Assembly (NCBI GenBank): GCA_041394725.1
Contig: JAWKHR010000020.1
Coordinates: forward strand, 1-64,000
Direction: 5' to 3'
Origin: JAWKHR01 sp041394725
GTDB lineage: Bacteria > Acidobacteriota > Vicinamibacteria > Vicinamibacterales > SCN-69-37
Length of the DNA stretch: 64,000 nt
This document shows positions 1-7,668 of the stretch, in pieces; the stretch's first letter is position 1, and every line of letters begins with the position of its first letter. The notes under the pieces are model-generated. The model saw only the letters and a list, made by a program, of their open reading frames with translations. It did no database searches and was not told where the DNA came from. Made by a program: the position numbers and the translations under genes.

Positions 1-404
1 CTGGCGGAAGGAAGGGCCGTCCCCCTGATGTGTCGCAGTCCCCAGCGCACGAGTTCGGCCAGGACGGGACGAAGCTCGCGGCCCTTCTCGGTCAGGAGGT
101 ACTCGTCGCGCGGCGGGTGGTCCTGATACTGCCGGCGTTCCACGATCCCTCCGGCCTCGAGACGGTCCAGCCGTTCGGCCAGGATGTTCGTCGAAATACC
201 CTCCGGCGAGCTCAGCAGGTCGGCGAACCGGCGCTTTTCCAGGAACAGCAGGTCGCGGATGACGACCAGCGTCCACTTGTCACCAAGCAAGTCGAGCGCC
301 GAGGTGATCGGGCAGGGGGAGCGCTGCGGCTCGAGCCCGGGGACGCAACTCGCCGACGCGTCACTCAGAGTGTCTGGGGGTGTCGTCAGCCGCTTCCTTG
401 CCAC
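1..404 (-). CDS. HxlR-family transcriptional regulator (3' end cut by window edge)
   Basis: The minus-strand frame reads VARKRLTTPP, then ...CPITSALDLLGDKWTLVVIRD, RRFADLL, ISTNILAERLDRLE, PPRDEYLLTEKG and LVRWG. These are the hallmarks of the HxlR winged helix: a conserved Cys-Pro near the N-terminus, the G-x-KW segment, the recognition helix ending in ERLDRLE, and the closing WG. HxlR proteins are small dimeric repressors or activators that often respond to reactive electrophiles or redox changes. I used the GTG at 404; an in-frame GTG at 413 is equally possible. The reading frame is still open at base 1, so the last residues are missing. It is divergent from the DinB-like gene, and two matching palindromes lie between them, so it probably controls both itself and that gene (inference). 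Confidence 0.9.
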   Translation of the reverse strand, partial: MARKRLTTPPDTLSDASASCVPGLEPQRSPCPITSALDLLGDKWTLVVIRDLLFLEKRRFADLLSSPEGISTNILAERLDRLEAGGIVERRQYQDHPPRDEYLLTEKGRELRPVLAELVRWGLRHIRGTALPSA

Positions 405-424
405 GGGAGCCACGATAGCACGCG

Positions 425-441
425 ACTTGCAATTTGCAAGT
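425..441. promoter_or_regulatory. Palindromic operator box 1 (HxlR-type)
   Basis: The sequence ACTTGCA-N3-TGCAAGT is a 17-bp dyad, perfect in both 7-base arms. It lies 21 bp upstream of the HxlR start, where it would overlap that gene's promoter. A second copy with the same arms lies at 467-487; the two centres are 44 bp apart, about four helical turns. Confidence 0.7.
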
Positions 442-466
442 GACTGGAGCTAGAGTCCGGGTGCGG

Positions 467-487
467 TCACTTGCATCATGCAAGTGA
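467..487. promoter_or_regulatory. Palindromic operator box 2 (HxlR-type)
   Basis: This dyad is TCACTTGCA-N3-TGCAAGTGA, with the same ACTTGCA/TGCAAGT core as box 1 and two extra paired bases on each side. It ends 21 bp before the ATG of the DinB-like gene and just ahead of its ribosome binding site AAGGAGG (494-500), so binding here would block transcription of that gene. Confidence 0.7.
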
Positions 488-508
488 CATCTGAAGGAGG
501 CCCGTCCA

Positions 509-1015
509 ATGTACGCTCCCGCCCAGGCCCTCATCGCCGAGCTCGAGGCCGAAGCCGCCGCCACCAGGCGCGTGCTCGAGCGCGTGCCGGCCGATCGACT
601 CGAGTGGCGTCCGCACCCGAAGTCGATGACCCTCGGCCAGCTTGCACATCACGTGGCGACGATTCCCGGCCGCGTGACCTCGATGGCGCGAGGCGACGGG
701 TTCGATGCGTCCACGGCGAAGTTCCTTCCCGACCAGCCGGAAAGCGCGGCTTCGCTGCTCCCCGACCTCGAGGCGTCAGTCGCCGGCGCGCGCCAGTTCC
801 TGAGCGAGCTGACCGAGGACACCGCCGGCGCGCCGTGGCACATGCGCAAGGGCGACCAGCCCGTGTTCACCGTGCCGCGCATCGGCGTGGTCCGCACGGT
901 CGCGCTGAACCACTGGTACCACCACCGCGGCCAGTTGCTCGTCTACCTGCGCCTGCTGGACGTCCCGGTCCCGGTCGTCTACGGCCGGAGCGCCGACGAG
1001 AACCCGTTCGCGTAG
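509..1015 (+). CDS. DinB-family protein
   Basis: This 168-residue protein fits the DinB/YfiT-like four-helix-bundle superfamily. Members use three histidines to hold a divalent metal and often act as thiol-dependent transferases (bacillithiol, mycothiol or glutathione) or detoxification enzymes. The likely ligands are His47 or His48 in LAHHV and the pair His135/His139 in NHWYHHRGQ, a typical closing motif. The start is well fixed: an AAGGAGG ribosome binding site lies 8 bases before the ATG. The gene is divergent from an HxlR regulator and has a matching operator in front of it, an arrangement that suggests an inducible stress or detoxification response. The substrate cannot be read from the sequence. 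Its TAG stop codon shares its last base with the palindromic element that follows. Confidence 0.85.
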   Translation: MYAPAQALIAELEAEAAATRRVLERVPADRLEWRPHPKSMTLGQLAHHVATIPGRVTSMARGDGFDASTAKFLPDQPESAASLLPDLEASVAGARQFLSELTEDTAGAPWHMRKGDQPVFTVPRIGVVRTVALNHWYHHRGQLLVYLRLLDVPVPVVYGRSADENPFA

Positions 1016-1231
1016 GGGGACGGGTCTGTTTTCCACACGGATCCACAGGCCGGGGACAGGTGTCGGGAGAACAGAGGAGAAACGACACCGTGCGAAAAAA
1101 CGACACCGGGAGTCTTTTCCGCGATTGCCGGAAAAGACTCCCGGTGTCGTTTTTTCGCACGGTGTCGTTTCCCGCTCCGCGGACACCTGTCCCCGGCCTG
1201 TGGATCCGTGTGGAAAACAGACCCGTCCCCC
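1015..1231. repeat. 217-bp nested palindromic element (REP-like)
   Basis: The two outer arms of 50 bp (1015-1064 and 1182-1231) are perfect inverted copies starting GGGGGACGGGTCTG. Inside, after a short unpaired stretch, a second perfect inverted pair of 42 bp (1080-1121 and 1129-1170) surrounds a 7-base loop. The whole element folds into one long hairpin. It sits between two convergent genes, and both use a TAG stop whose final G is the first base of an element end. It could serve as a two-way terminator. A second element with the same ends lies at 24421-24534. No transposase is encoded within it. Confidence 0.85.
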
Positions 1232-3852
1232 TACTTCAGCACCGTCACCGGATCCACCCGCGTCGCGCGGGACGCGGGCAGCAGGCTCGCGGCGACGACG
1301 ACGGCCAGCAGGAGCAGCGGCACGCCGACGAAGAGCGGCGCGCTGAAGGCCGGAGTGCCGGACACGGCCGACGCGGCCAGGCGGCCGAACGCGATCGCGC
1401 CCATCACGCCGGCGGCCAGCCCCAGCGCGGCAGGACGAAGGCCGTCGCGAATCACCAGCCCCAGCACCGCGCCGCGTGAAGCCCCGAGCGCGATGCGCAC
1501 CCCCATCTCGCGCTGCCGGTCCGCGACCAGGTGCGACAGCGTGCCGTAGATGCCCGTCACCACGAGTGTCAGCCCCAGCACGGCAAACGCCGCCAGCAGC
1601 CCCGCGGCGAACCGACCCGACGCGTCGAGCTGGCGCCACACGTCGGCGAGCGGCCGCGGCTGGTAGAGCGGCATCAGCCGATCCACCGTGCGCAGCGCCG
1701 CCCGCGCCGGCTCGACGAACGCGGCCGGATCGCCCGTCGTCCGCAAGACGAACCCCATCGCGACCGGCGCGGGCGCCTGCTCCCACGGCTGGTAGACGAC
1801 CGCGGTCATCGCGGTCGGATCCGCGCCGGATCGCACGTCGCCCGCGAGCCCCACGACCTCCGCGCGCTGCTCCATGCCACCCTGGCGGATGACGATCGAC
1901 CGGCCGACGGCGTCGCGATCCGGAAACAGGCGCCGCGCCGCGCCCTCACTCAGCACCACCACCAGCGGCGCCGCCTCATCGTCGTGGTCCGAGAAGCCAC
2001 GGCCGGCACGCAACGGCACGCCGAGCGCGTCGAACAACCCGGGCGTGACGTTCGAGAGCGTCAGCAGCGGCTCGCGTCCCGGCTCGGGCGGCGCCTGGTC
2101 GGCAGGAAACGTCGGCGTCAGCGTGAACTGCGGAAAGATCGGCAGCACGGACATTGCGCCGACCGCGGTGACGCCGGGCATGCCCTCGAACGCCTCGCTC
2201 ACCCGCTCGAAGAACCGGATGCGGCGCGCCGGATCCGTGTAGACCTCGCCGCGCGTGGAGACGCGGAACGTCAAGCCGCCGGCGACGTCGAATCCCGGAT
2301 CGGCCGAGCGCAGCCGGTCGAAGCCGAACGCCACGAGCCCCGCGCCCGCGAGCAGCACGACCGCCACGGTCATCTCGATCGAGACGAGCAACGCCGACCA
2401 CCGGCGATGCCCGCGACCGCCGACCGCACGGATCGCGCCCGCCGCGACCGCCCCGGCTTCGGCCGCACGCGCGACCGCGATCACCGCGGGCACCGCGCAC
2501 AGCAGGCCGGCCGCGACCGTCGCCGCCGCGGCCGTCAGCAGCACCGGCCAGTCCATCGCGAACGCGAACCGGACCGACAGGTAGCTCTCGGGGACGAGCA
2601 GGACGATGGCGCGGCCCGCAGCCGCAGCGAGCCAGACCGCGAGGACGCCGGCCACGACCGCCACCAGCATCGACTCGGCCACGGCCTGCAGGACCAGCCG
2701 CAACCGCGGCGCGCCAAGCGCCTGCTGCACGGCGACCTCCTGGCGTCGCGACAGCGCGCGCGCGAGCAGCACGTTCGCGACGTTGCCGCACGCGGCGACG
2801 AACACCGCGAGCACCGCCGCGAACGTGAGCATCACCGGCGTCCGCACCGGCGCCACCAGGCGCTCGGTGGCCGGCGCGGCGAACGCCCGGACGCGCGCGT
2901 TGGTCGCGGGAAAGTCGCGCGCCAGCGACTCCGAGATCGGCGCCAGTTCCGCCGCCACCTGCGCGAGCGAGGCGCCGTCACGCAGCCGGCCGATCACCAC
3001 GTGGTTGCCGATGCCGTGATCCGCACCGGTGTCCGGCAGCTGCAGCGGCAGCCACACCGACGGAATCTCGACGAGACCGAACACCGGGTTCGAATAGTCC
3101 GCCGCGACGACACCGACGATCGTGTACGGGTCGCCGTCCAGCTCGACGGTCTTCCCGACGACGTCGGGCCGGCCGCCGTAGCGGCGCTGCCACGTCGCGT
3201 AGCTCAGCAGCGCGACGGGCGGGCCGTTCGGCCGGTCCTCGGCCCCGGTGAACCCGCGGCCGACGGCCATCGGCACGCCGAGCATGTCGAACCAGCCCGC
3301 GGTCACCCGCCGCATCAACGGCGTGTCGCCATCGTCGAAGCCGGTGAAGGTCATCGAGATGTTGCGCGCCGCTTCGAGCCGCTCGAACGCCGTGGTCCCG
3401 CGCCGGTAGTCCACGAAGTCGCCGGGCGCGACCGGTCGCCAGTTCCCGGGCGAGGCGGGGTCGATGCTCCAGAGCGACACGAGCCGGTCGGCCCGCGGGA
3501 ACGGGAGCGGCGACAGCACGGTGTGGGCGAGCACCGAGTAGACCGCGGTCACGCCGGCGACCGCCGCGGCCAGCGTCAGCACGGCGATGAACGTGGCGCC
3601 GGGCGTCCGCCGCAGCCGGCGCAGGGCGCCGCGGAGGTCGCCGCCGAACCCGGTCACGACGCCCTCGAGCGAGCAGGCCGACGCGAGCTGGCGCGCGCGG
3701 AAACGTGCGGCGATCCGCAGAACGTGCAGCACGGTCCACGCGGCGCGCCACGCGCCGGGGCGGCGCGCGCCCTCGTCGGCGAGATCGCGTGCCACCTCGT
3801 CACGCCACCGCACGGGCACCGCGCGCAGCGCCAGCCGCGTCAGGACGCTCAC
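1231..3852 (-). CDS. ABC-type orphan permease (ADOP family, MacB/FtsX domains)
   Basis: This 873-residue integral membrane protein has the layout of the acidobacterial duplicated orphan permeases. An N-terminal extension of about 85 residues is followed by a first MacB periplasmic-core plus FtsX unit starting near GDLRGALRRLRRTPG, then a second such unit in the C-terminal half. The last FtsX segment has the usual DRQREMGVRIALGAS motif and the protein ends ASRATRVDPVTVLK. There is no ATPase domain and no ATPase gene adjacent, which is normal for this family. MacB-like proteins move or sense envelope substrates by mechanotransmission; the substrate here is unknown. The start overlaps the stop of the PadR gene by 4 bases (ATGA), so the two are translationally coupled. 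Its TAG stop is shared with the right end of the palindromic element. Confidence 0.88.
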   Translation of the reverse strand: MSVLTRLALRAVPVRWRDEVARDLADEGARRPGAWRAAWTVLHVLRIAARFRARQLASACSLEGVVTGFGGDLRGALRRLRRTPGATFIAVLTLAAAVAGVTAVYSVLAHTVLSPLPFPRADRLVSLWSIDPASPGNWRPVAPGDFVDYRRGTTAFERLEAARNISMTFTGFDDGDTPLMRRVTAGWFDMLGVPMAVGRGFTGAEDRPNGPPVALLSYATWQRRYGGRPDVVGKTVELDGDPYTIVGVVAADYSNPVFGLVEIPSVWLPLQLPDTGADHGIGNHVVIGRLRDGASLAQVAAELAPISESLARDFPATNARVRAFAAPATERLVAPVRTPVMLTFAAVLAVFVAACGNVANVLLARALSRRQEVAVQQALGAPRLRLVLQAVAESMLVAVVAGVLAVWLAAAAGRAIVLLVPESYLSVRFAFAMDWPVLLTAAAATVAAGLLCAVPAVIAVARAAEAGAVAAGAIRAVGGRGHRRWSALLVSIEMTVAVVLLAGAGLVAFGFDRLRSADPGFDVAGGLTFRVSTRGEVYTDPARRIRFFERVSEAFEGMPGVTAVGAMSVLPIFPQFTLTPTFPADQAPPEPGREPLLTLSNVTPGLFDALGVPLRAGRGFSDHDDEAAPLVVVLSEGAARRLFPDRDAVGRSIVIRQGGMEQRAEVVGLAGDVRSGADPTAMTAVVYQPWEQAPAPVAMGFVLRTTGDPAAFVEPARAALRTVDRLMPLYQPRPLADVWRQLDASGRFAAGLLAAFAVLGLTLVVTGIYGTLSHLVADRQREMGVRIALGASRGAVLGLVIRDGLRPAALGLAAGVMGAIAFGRLAASAVSGTPAFSAPLFVGVPLLLLAVVVAASLLPASRATRVDPVTVLK

Positions 3853-4196
3853 GACTCACCCGCCTTCCGCGCGAGCACGGTCCCCGCCGACAGCCGCTCG
3901 ACCGCACGCCGGGCCGACCGCAGCGCCGCCAGTCCTGCGGGCCGAATCCGGAAGAGCCGCCGCGCCTTGCCGCCGGGCTCGCCGGTGGGCTCCGAGAACC
4001 GGCTCTCGACCAGCTTCTTCTCCTCGAGCCGGTCGAGCGTGATGTAGATCGATCCGCGCGAGAGCGTCACGGCTGCGTCGCGCGCGATCAACTCGCGGAT
4101 GGGCACGGCGTAGGCCTGCCCCTCCAGCCGCAGGACGGCGAGGAGGACGAGCTGCTCGACTTCTCCGAGACGGGAGACGTCCGAGGGAGGCGTCAT
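3849..4196 (-). CDS. PadR-family transcriptional regulator
   Basis: This 115-residue protein has the PadR winged-helix pattern: LGEVEQLVLLAVLRLEGQAY at the start, then the RGSIYITLDRLEEKKLV recognition-helix and wing region, then RRLFRIRPAGLAAL. PadR proteins are usually repressors of the gene next to them, and PadR/orphan-permease pairs are common in Acidobacteriota. The gene is first in the pair, overlaps the permease start by 4 bases, and has a three-copy 16-bp-phased repeat just upstream that may be its operator. No ligand can be predicted. The start ATG at 4196 places the helix-turn-helix at the expected distance from the N-terminus. Confidence 0.9.
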   Translation of the reverse strand: MTPPSDVSRLGEVEQLVLLAVLRLEGQAYAVPIRELIARDAAVTLSRGSIYITLDRLEEKKLVESRFSEPTGEPGGKARRLFRIRPAGLAALRSARRAVERLSAGTVLARKAGES

Positions 4197-4214
4197 GGAA
4201 TGTCAACTTTATTA

Positions 4215-4254
4215 GCAATCCACTTTTTTCGCAATCCACGATCGACGCAATCCC
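4215..4254. promoter_or_regulatory. Three direct repeats at 16-bp period upstream of padR
   Basis: GCAATCCAC occurs at 4215-4223 and 4231-4239, and GCAATCCC at 4247-4254. The three copies start exactly 16 bp apart, in the short AT-richer gap between the divergent PadR and Nudix genes. They are candidate binding sites for the PadR protein or another regulator of the divergent promoters. Confidence 0.5.
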
Positions 4255-4294
4255 GTCCGGGGTGGGACACAATGAATGGCGCGCCCGCCGCCCG

Positions 4295-4951
4295 ATGACC
4301 GCCTCCCTGCCCGACATCGCTTCCTTCCTCGATACGCGCCTCGCCGCGCCGCTGCCCGGCCGGACCGCGCAGTGGCGATTCGCGCCGACGCCGGCGCTCA
4401 AGGGCTGGGATCCGGGCCTCACGCCCGACACCGCGCGGCAGGCCGCCGCGCTCATCCTGCTCTATCCCGGCGCCGGCGGCGTGCACCTGCCGCTGACCGT
4501 GCGCCGCCACGACCTGCCGCAGCACGCCGGCCAGGTGAGCCTGCCCGGTGGCGCGATCGACCCGGGCGAGACGCCGATGGACGCCGCGCTGCGGGAGGTG
4601 CGGGAGGAGATCGGCGTCGATCCCGCGTCGGTGCGCGTGCTCGGCCGCCTGTCGTCGCTCTGGGTGATCGTGAGCAACTTCGTCCTGCACCCGTTCGTCG
4701 GCATCGCCGAGGCGCGGCCCGACTTCCTGCCGGACCCGCGCGAGGTGGCGACGCTCGTCGAGGCGCCGCTGGCCGAGCTGCACGACCCGGCCCGGCTGCA
4801 CTGGCACAAGCAGCGCCGCGGCGGCATCCTGATCGACTACCCCTACTTCGACGTCGCCGGCCAGCGCGTCTGGGGCGCGACGGCGATGGTGCTCGGCGAG
4901 TTCGCGAGCCTGTGGAACGACACGTTCGCCCCGCCCGACCGACCGCGATAG
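4295..4951 (+). CDS. CoA pyrophosphatase-type Nudix hydrolase
   Basis: This 218-residue protein carries a full Nudix box, G-x5-E-x7-REVREEIG-V, at residues 86-108. Just before it is the HAGQVSLPGG segment typical of the NUDT7/NUDT8/YeaB group, which cleaves CoA and acyl-CoA to 3',5'-ADP and phosphopantetheine using Mg or Mn ions. The length fits that group. I chose the ATG at 4295; an in-frame GTG at 4262 would add 11 residues. Neither start has a clear ribosome binding site. The gene stands alone, divergent from the PadR gene and convergent with the acyltransferase pair. Confidence 0.88.
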   Translation: MTASLPDIASFLDTRLAAPLPGRTAQWRFAPTPALKGWDPGLTPDTARQAAALILLYPGAGGVHLPLTVRRHDLPQHAGQVSLPGGAIDPGETPMDAALREVREEIGVDPASVRVLGRLSSLWVIVSNFVLHPFVGIAEARPDFLPDPREVATLVEAPLAELHDPARLHWHKQRRGGILIDYPYFDVAGQRVWGATAMVLGEFASLWNDTFAPPDRPR

Positions 4952-4989
4952 ACCAAAGGTCGACGCGCGCCAGCCCCCACCTCGGTTCG

Positions 4990-5015
4990 AACTTCGAACT
5001 TCAGAGTTCGAAGTT
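4990..5015. terminator. Hairpin between convergent genes
   Basis: The arms AACTTCGAAC (4990-4999) and GTTCGAAGTT (5006-5015) are perfect inverted copies around the loop TTCAGA. It lies between the 3' ends of the Nudix gene and the MBOAT gene and could end transcription from either side. It lacks a run of T, so an intrinsic terminator is only probable. Confidence 0.5.
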
Positions 5016-5028
5016 TCGCGAGGTTCCT

Positions 5029-6459
5029 TCAGAACTGAAAATAGATGAAGTCCAAGGACGTGCGGCTCCGCAACACGAGCAGCACGGCAAAGAGCAGGCC
5101 GCACGTGACCGCCTGGATCGACACCCACGCCCAGCGCGGCGGCGCGGCCAGCCACGGCGCGCGGTCGATCACCCGGTGCCCCACCGTGTCCCAGAGCGCG
5201 TGCAGCCAGAGCGGCACCGCGTAGAAGGCCGCCAGCAGGAAGAGGTACAGGCCCATCCGCCGATCCAGGTCGGTGCTGCCGCCGGGCCCGAGCGTGAGGT
5301 CGCGCCAGAGCATCGCGCCGTCGGTCTCGCGGAACATCAGCCAACCGACGTGCACCAGCACGAACGTGCCGGCGACCCGCACCGGCCACAGCGCGCGCGC
5401 CCACGCGCCGCGCACGATCTGCACGCCGCGGACGAGTCGCGACGCCACGAGCAGCACGCCGTGATAGGCGCCCCAGATCACGAAGTTCCAGCTCGCGCCG
5501 TGCCAGAACCCCGAGAGCAGGAACGTGATCAGGACGTTACGGACCGTCGCCGCGCCCGACCCGCGCGACCCGCCCAGCGGGATGTAGACGTAGTCGCGGA
5601 ACCACGTCGAGAGGGTGATGTGCCAGCGGTGCCAGAAGTCCGCCGGCCCGGTCGCCAGGTACGGGTGATCGAAGTTCCTCACGATCTCGAACCCGAGCCA
5701 CCGCGCCGTGCCCCGCGCGATGTCCGTGTACGCGGAGAAGTCCGCGTAGATCTGGACGCCGAACGCGAACACACCCGCCCAGAGCACCTCGAACGCCGGG
5801 TCCTGCACCGAGAACACCTTGTCGGCGATGACGCCGACGTTGTCCGCGATGACGAGCTTCTTGAAGAACCCCCACAGGATCAGCACCAGCGCGCCGCGCG
5901 CCACGGGCCACGAGAACGTCCGCGACCGCTCCACCTGCGGCAGCAGCCGCGCCGCCCGCTCGATCGGCCCGGCGACGAGCTGCGGGAAGAACGCCACGAA
6001 CAACGCCACGTCCAGGAAGCTCTTCCGCGCGTGAAGCTGCCCGCGATACACGTCGATGGTGTAGCTGAGCGTCTGGAACGTGTAGAACGAGATGCCGACG
6101 GGCAGCACGACGTGCAGCACCGGCTTCGGCGGTGCCAGCCCGGCCGCGTCCAGCACCGCCCAGACGTTGTCCACGAAGAACCCGAAGTACTTGAACGACG
6201 CCAGCAGCCCCAGGTTCGTCACCAGGCTCAGGCCGAGCAGCGCGCGCCGGCGCGCCGGCCACGCCTCGATCCCGCGCGCCACACCGTAGTCGATGACCGT
6301 GGACGCGAGGATGAGGATCAGGAACCAGGCATGCACCCAGCCGTAGAAGACGTAGCTCGCCGCGAGCAGGAAGAGATTCTGCCCCCGGTGCGGCAGCCGC
6401 CAGTACAGCCCGACGACGATGACGAAGAAGGCGAGGAAGTCGAGGCTGTGGAAGATCAT
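5029..6459 (-). CDS. MBOAT-family polysaccharide O-acyltransferase (AlgI-like)
   Basis: This 476-residue multi-span membrane protein begins MIFHSLDFLAFF and runs through many hydrophobic segments. It contains family landmarks: LPVGISFYTFQTLSYTIDVYRG, VAGPIERA, QIYADFSAYTDIARG, the FWHRWHITLS segment and the conserved SGFWHGASWNF with the catalytic histidine. AlgI-type MBOAT proteins move acyl, usually acetyl, groups across the inner membrane for transfer to a polysaccharide or other extracytoplasmic acceptor. The start was set at 6459 because it gives the normal family N-terminus and overlaps the SGNH gene stop by 4 bases (ATGA). Together the two genes form an acylation module; the acceptor is unknown. 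Confidence 0.92.
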   Translation of the reverse strand: MIFHSLDFLAFFVIVVGLYWRLPHRGQNLFLLAASYVFYGWVHAWFLILILASTVIDYGVARGIEAWPARRRALLGLSLVTNLGLLASFKYFGFFVDNVWAVLDAAGLAPPKPVLHVVLPVGISFYTFQTLSYTIDVYRGQLHARKSFLDVALFVAFFPQLVAGPIERAARLLPQVERSRTFSWPVARGALVLILWGFFKKLVIADNVGVIADKVFSVQDPAFEVLWAGVFAFGVQIYADFSAYTDIARGTARWLGFEIVRNFDHPYLATGPADFWHRWHITLSTWFRDYVYIPLGGSRGSGAATVRNVLITFLLSGFWHGASWNFVIWGAYHGVLLVASRLVRGVQIVRGAWARALWPVRVAGTFVLVHVGWLMFRETDGAMLWRDLTLGPGGSTDLDRRMGLYLFLLAAFYAVPLWLHALWDTVGHRVIDRAPWLAAPPRWAWVSIQAVTCGLLFAVLLVLRSRTSLDFIYFQF

Positions 6460-7526
6460 CGCCCCGCCCCGGGGAGCCGCTGCATCCGCTCCCAGAAGAT
6501 TTCGGTGTACTTGACCCGATCCTCCCGCGCGATGTGGTCCCCGTCGTCGTACCGGATCGTCCACATCGACGGATCGTCACGGTCGTCGAGCAGCACGCCG
6601 CCCCGGGCCTCGATCCACGCGCGCATGTCGCGGACGTACTGCTCGAGCGCGGGCGACTGCGGCCGCGGCTGCCCGTCGATCGTGCGGCGCAGCACGCGCA
6701 CGAAGCAGAGGCGGAGCCCCTGCTCGCGCGCCAGGTCCATGAACAGCGGCAGCACCGATGTGTCCACGTTGGCGGCGAAGTCGGCGTCGCGGTCCTCGGC
6801 CGCCGCCAGGTCGGCCTCGGGAATCGGCCGCAGGTGCGTGAGGTCGAACGCCGCGTTCATGTCGTCCATGAACGTCTCGCGCCGGACGTGACCGACGACG
6901 ACCCGCGAGAGCCACGACGTGATGCCCGGCTCGATCCAGTCCCGCGCGCGGCCGATGCCGTACGTCTCCTCCACCGTCCGGTGCACCTGGAACCACGGCC
7001 CCGTCGTCCGCGCCGCCATCACCTCGTTCAGCTCGGGCTCGTGGTCGGTCGCGGCGTAGTCGAGCACCTCCCGATAGAACCCGGTGCCGCGCCACAGCGG
7101 GTCGGTGAGGTTCGTGTCGCGGAAGAACACGATGACCCATCCCGGGTGGATCCCGGCCGCGACGACGTAGTTCTTGAAGGCCAGATACCAGTAGGCCGAG
7201 CCGGTGGCGTTGCGCAGGATCGGCGCGACGAACTCGTCGGAGAGCTGCGTCAGGCGCGCCGGGTCGATCCGCCCGCCCATCGAGTCGCCGATGATCACGA
7301 AGCCCGGCTGCATGTTCTGCAGGCCCTCGATGTGGCCCGGGTCGAACGGGATGCGCTCGCGGCGCGACTCGAGCGCCGGCAGGTAGCTCGGCGGGAGCGA
7401 CTCGGCGGCCGGCCCCCACGCGGCGGTCGCCGCGCGCCAGCCGAACGGCGCGACGAGCATCACGGCGATGACGACCAGGAGGGCGACGACCTGTGGCGTC
7501 CGGGCGGCAGGGGCGGCGGGGCTCAT
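6456..7526 (-). CDS. Membrane-anchored SGNH-like partner of the MBOAT protein (AlgX/AlgJ-like role)
   Basis: This 356-residue protein has one N-terminal membrane segment (about residues 11-30) and an exported domain. A GDS motif with candidate nucleophile Ser82 sits in FVIIGDSMGGRIDPA, and DGDHI near the C-terminus could supply the Asp and His of the catalytic set. This matches the SGNH-hydrolase fold of AlgX/AlgJ-type proteins, which accept acetyl groups from an MBOAT partner and transfer them to the polymer. It is the first gene of the pair, coupled to the MBOAT gene by a 4-base overlap. The middle of the protein has no motif I recognise, so the acceptor is open. It is divergent from the alpha-2-macroglobulin gene. 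Confidence 0.75.
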   Translation of the reverse strand: MSPAAPAARTPQVVALLVVIAVMLVAPFGWRAATAAWGPAAESLPPSYLPALESRRERIPFDPGHIEGLQNMQPGFVIIGDSMGGRIDPARLTQLSDEFVAPILRNATGSAYWYLAFKNYVVAAGIHPGWVIVFFRDTNLTDPLWRGTGFYREVLDYAATDHEPELNEVMAARTTGPWFQVHRTVEETYGIGRARDWIEPGITSWLSRVVVGHVRRETFMDDMNAAFDLTHLRPIPEADLAAAEDRDADFAANVDTSVLPLFMDLAREQGLRLCFVRVLRRTIDGQPRPQSPALEQYVRDMRAWIEARGGVLLDDRDDPSMWTIRYDDGDHIAREDRVKYTEIFWERMQRLPGAGR

Positions 7527-7619
7527 CGAACGCGTGACAGCTTACCGCCGATGGCGGCCGGGCGCGCGCCGCCACCATCGTGCGCAACCGTGGGCCATTT
7601 GCGTCACCGTGGTGTCTGA

Positions 7620-7637
7620 ACCAGTAGGTACACTGGT
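7620..7637. promoter_or_regulatory. Small dyad in divergent promoter region
   Basis: ACCAGT-AGGTAC-ACTGGT is an inverted repeat with 6-base arms, 31 bp upstream of the alpha-2-macroglobulin ATG in the gap shared with the divergent SGNH gene. It might be a regulator site or a leader hairpin; its shortness means it may be chance. Confidence 0.25.
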
Positions 7638-7668
7638 GGCCCTCCCCACCGCTTTCGAGCGAGGGCCC

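Noticed and set aside
4201..4206. TTGACA (minus strand) as a -35 box for padR
   Set aside because: It ends only a few bases before the padR start codon, so it cannot be the -35 element of that gene.
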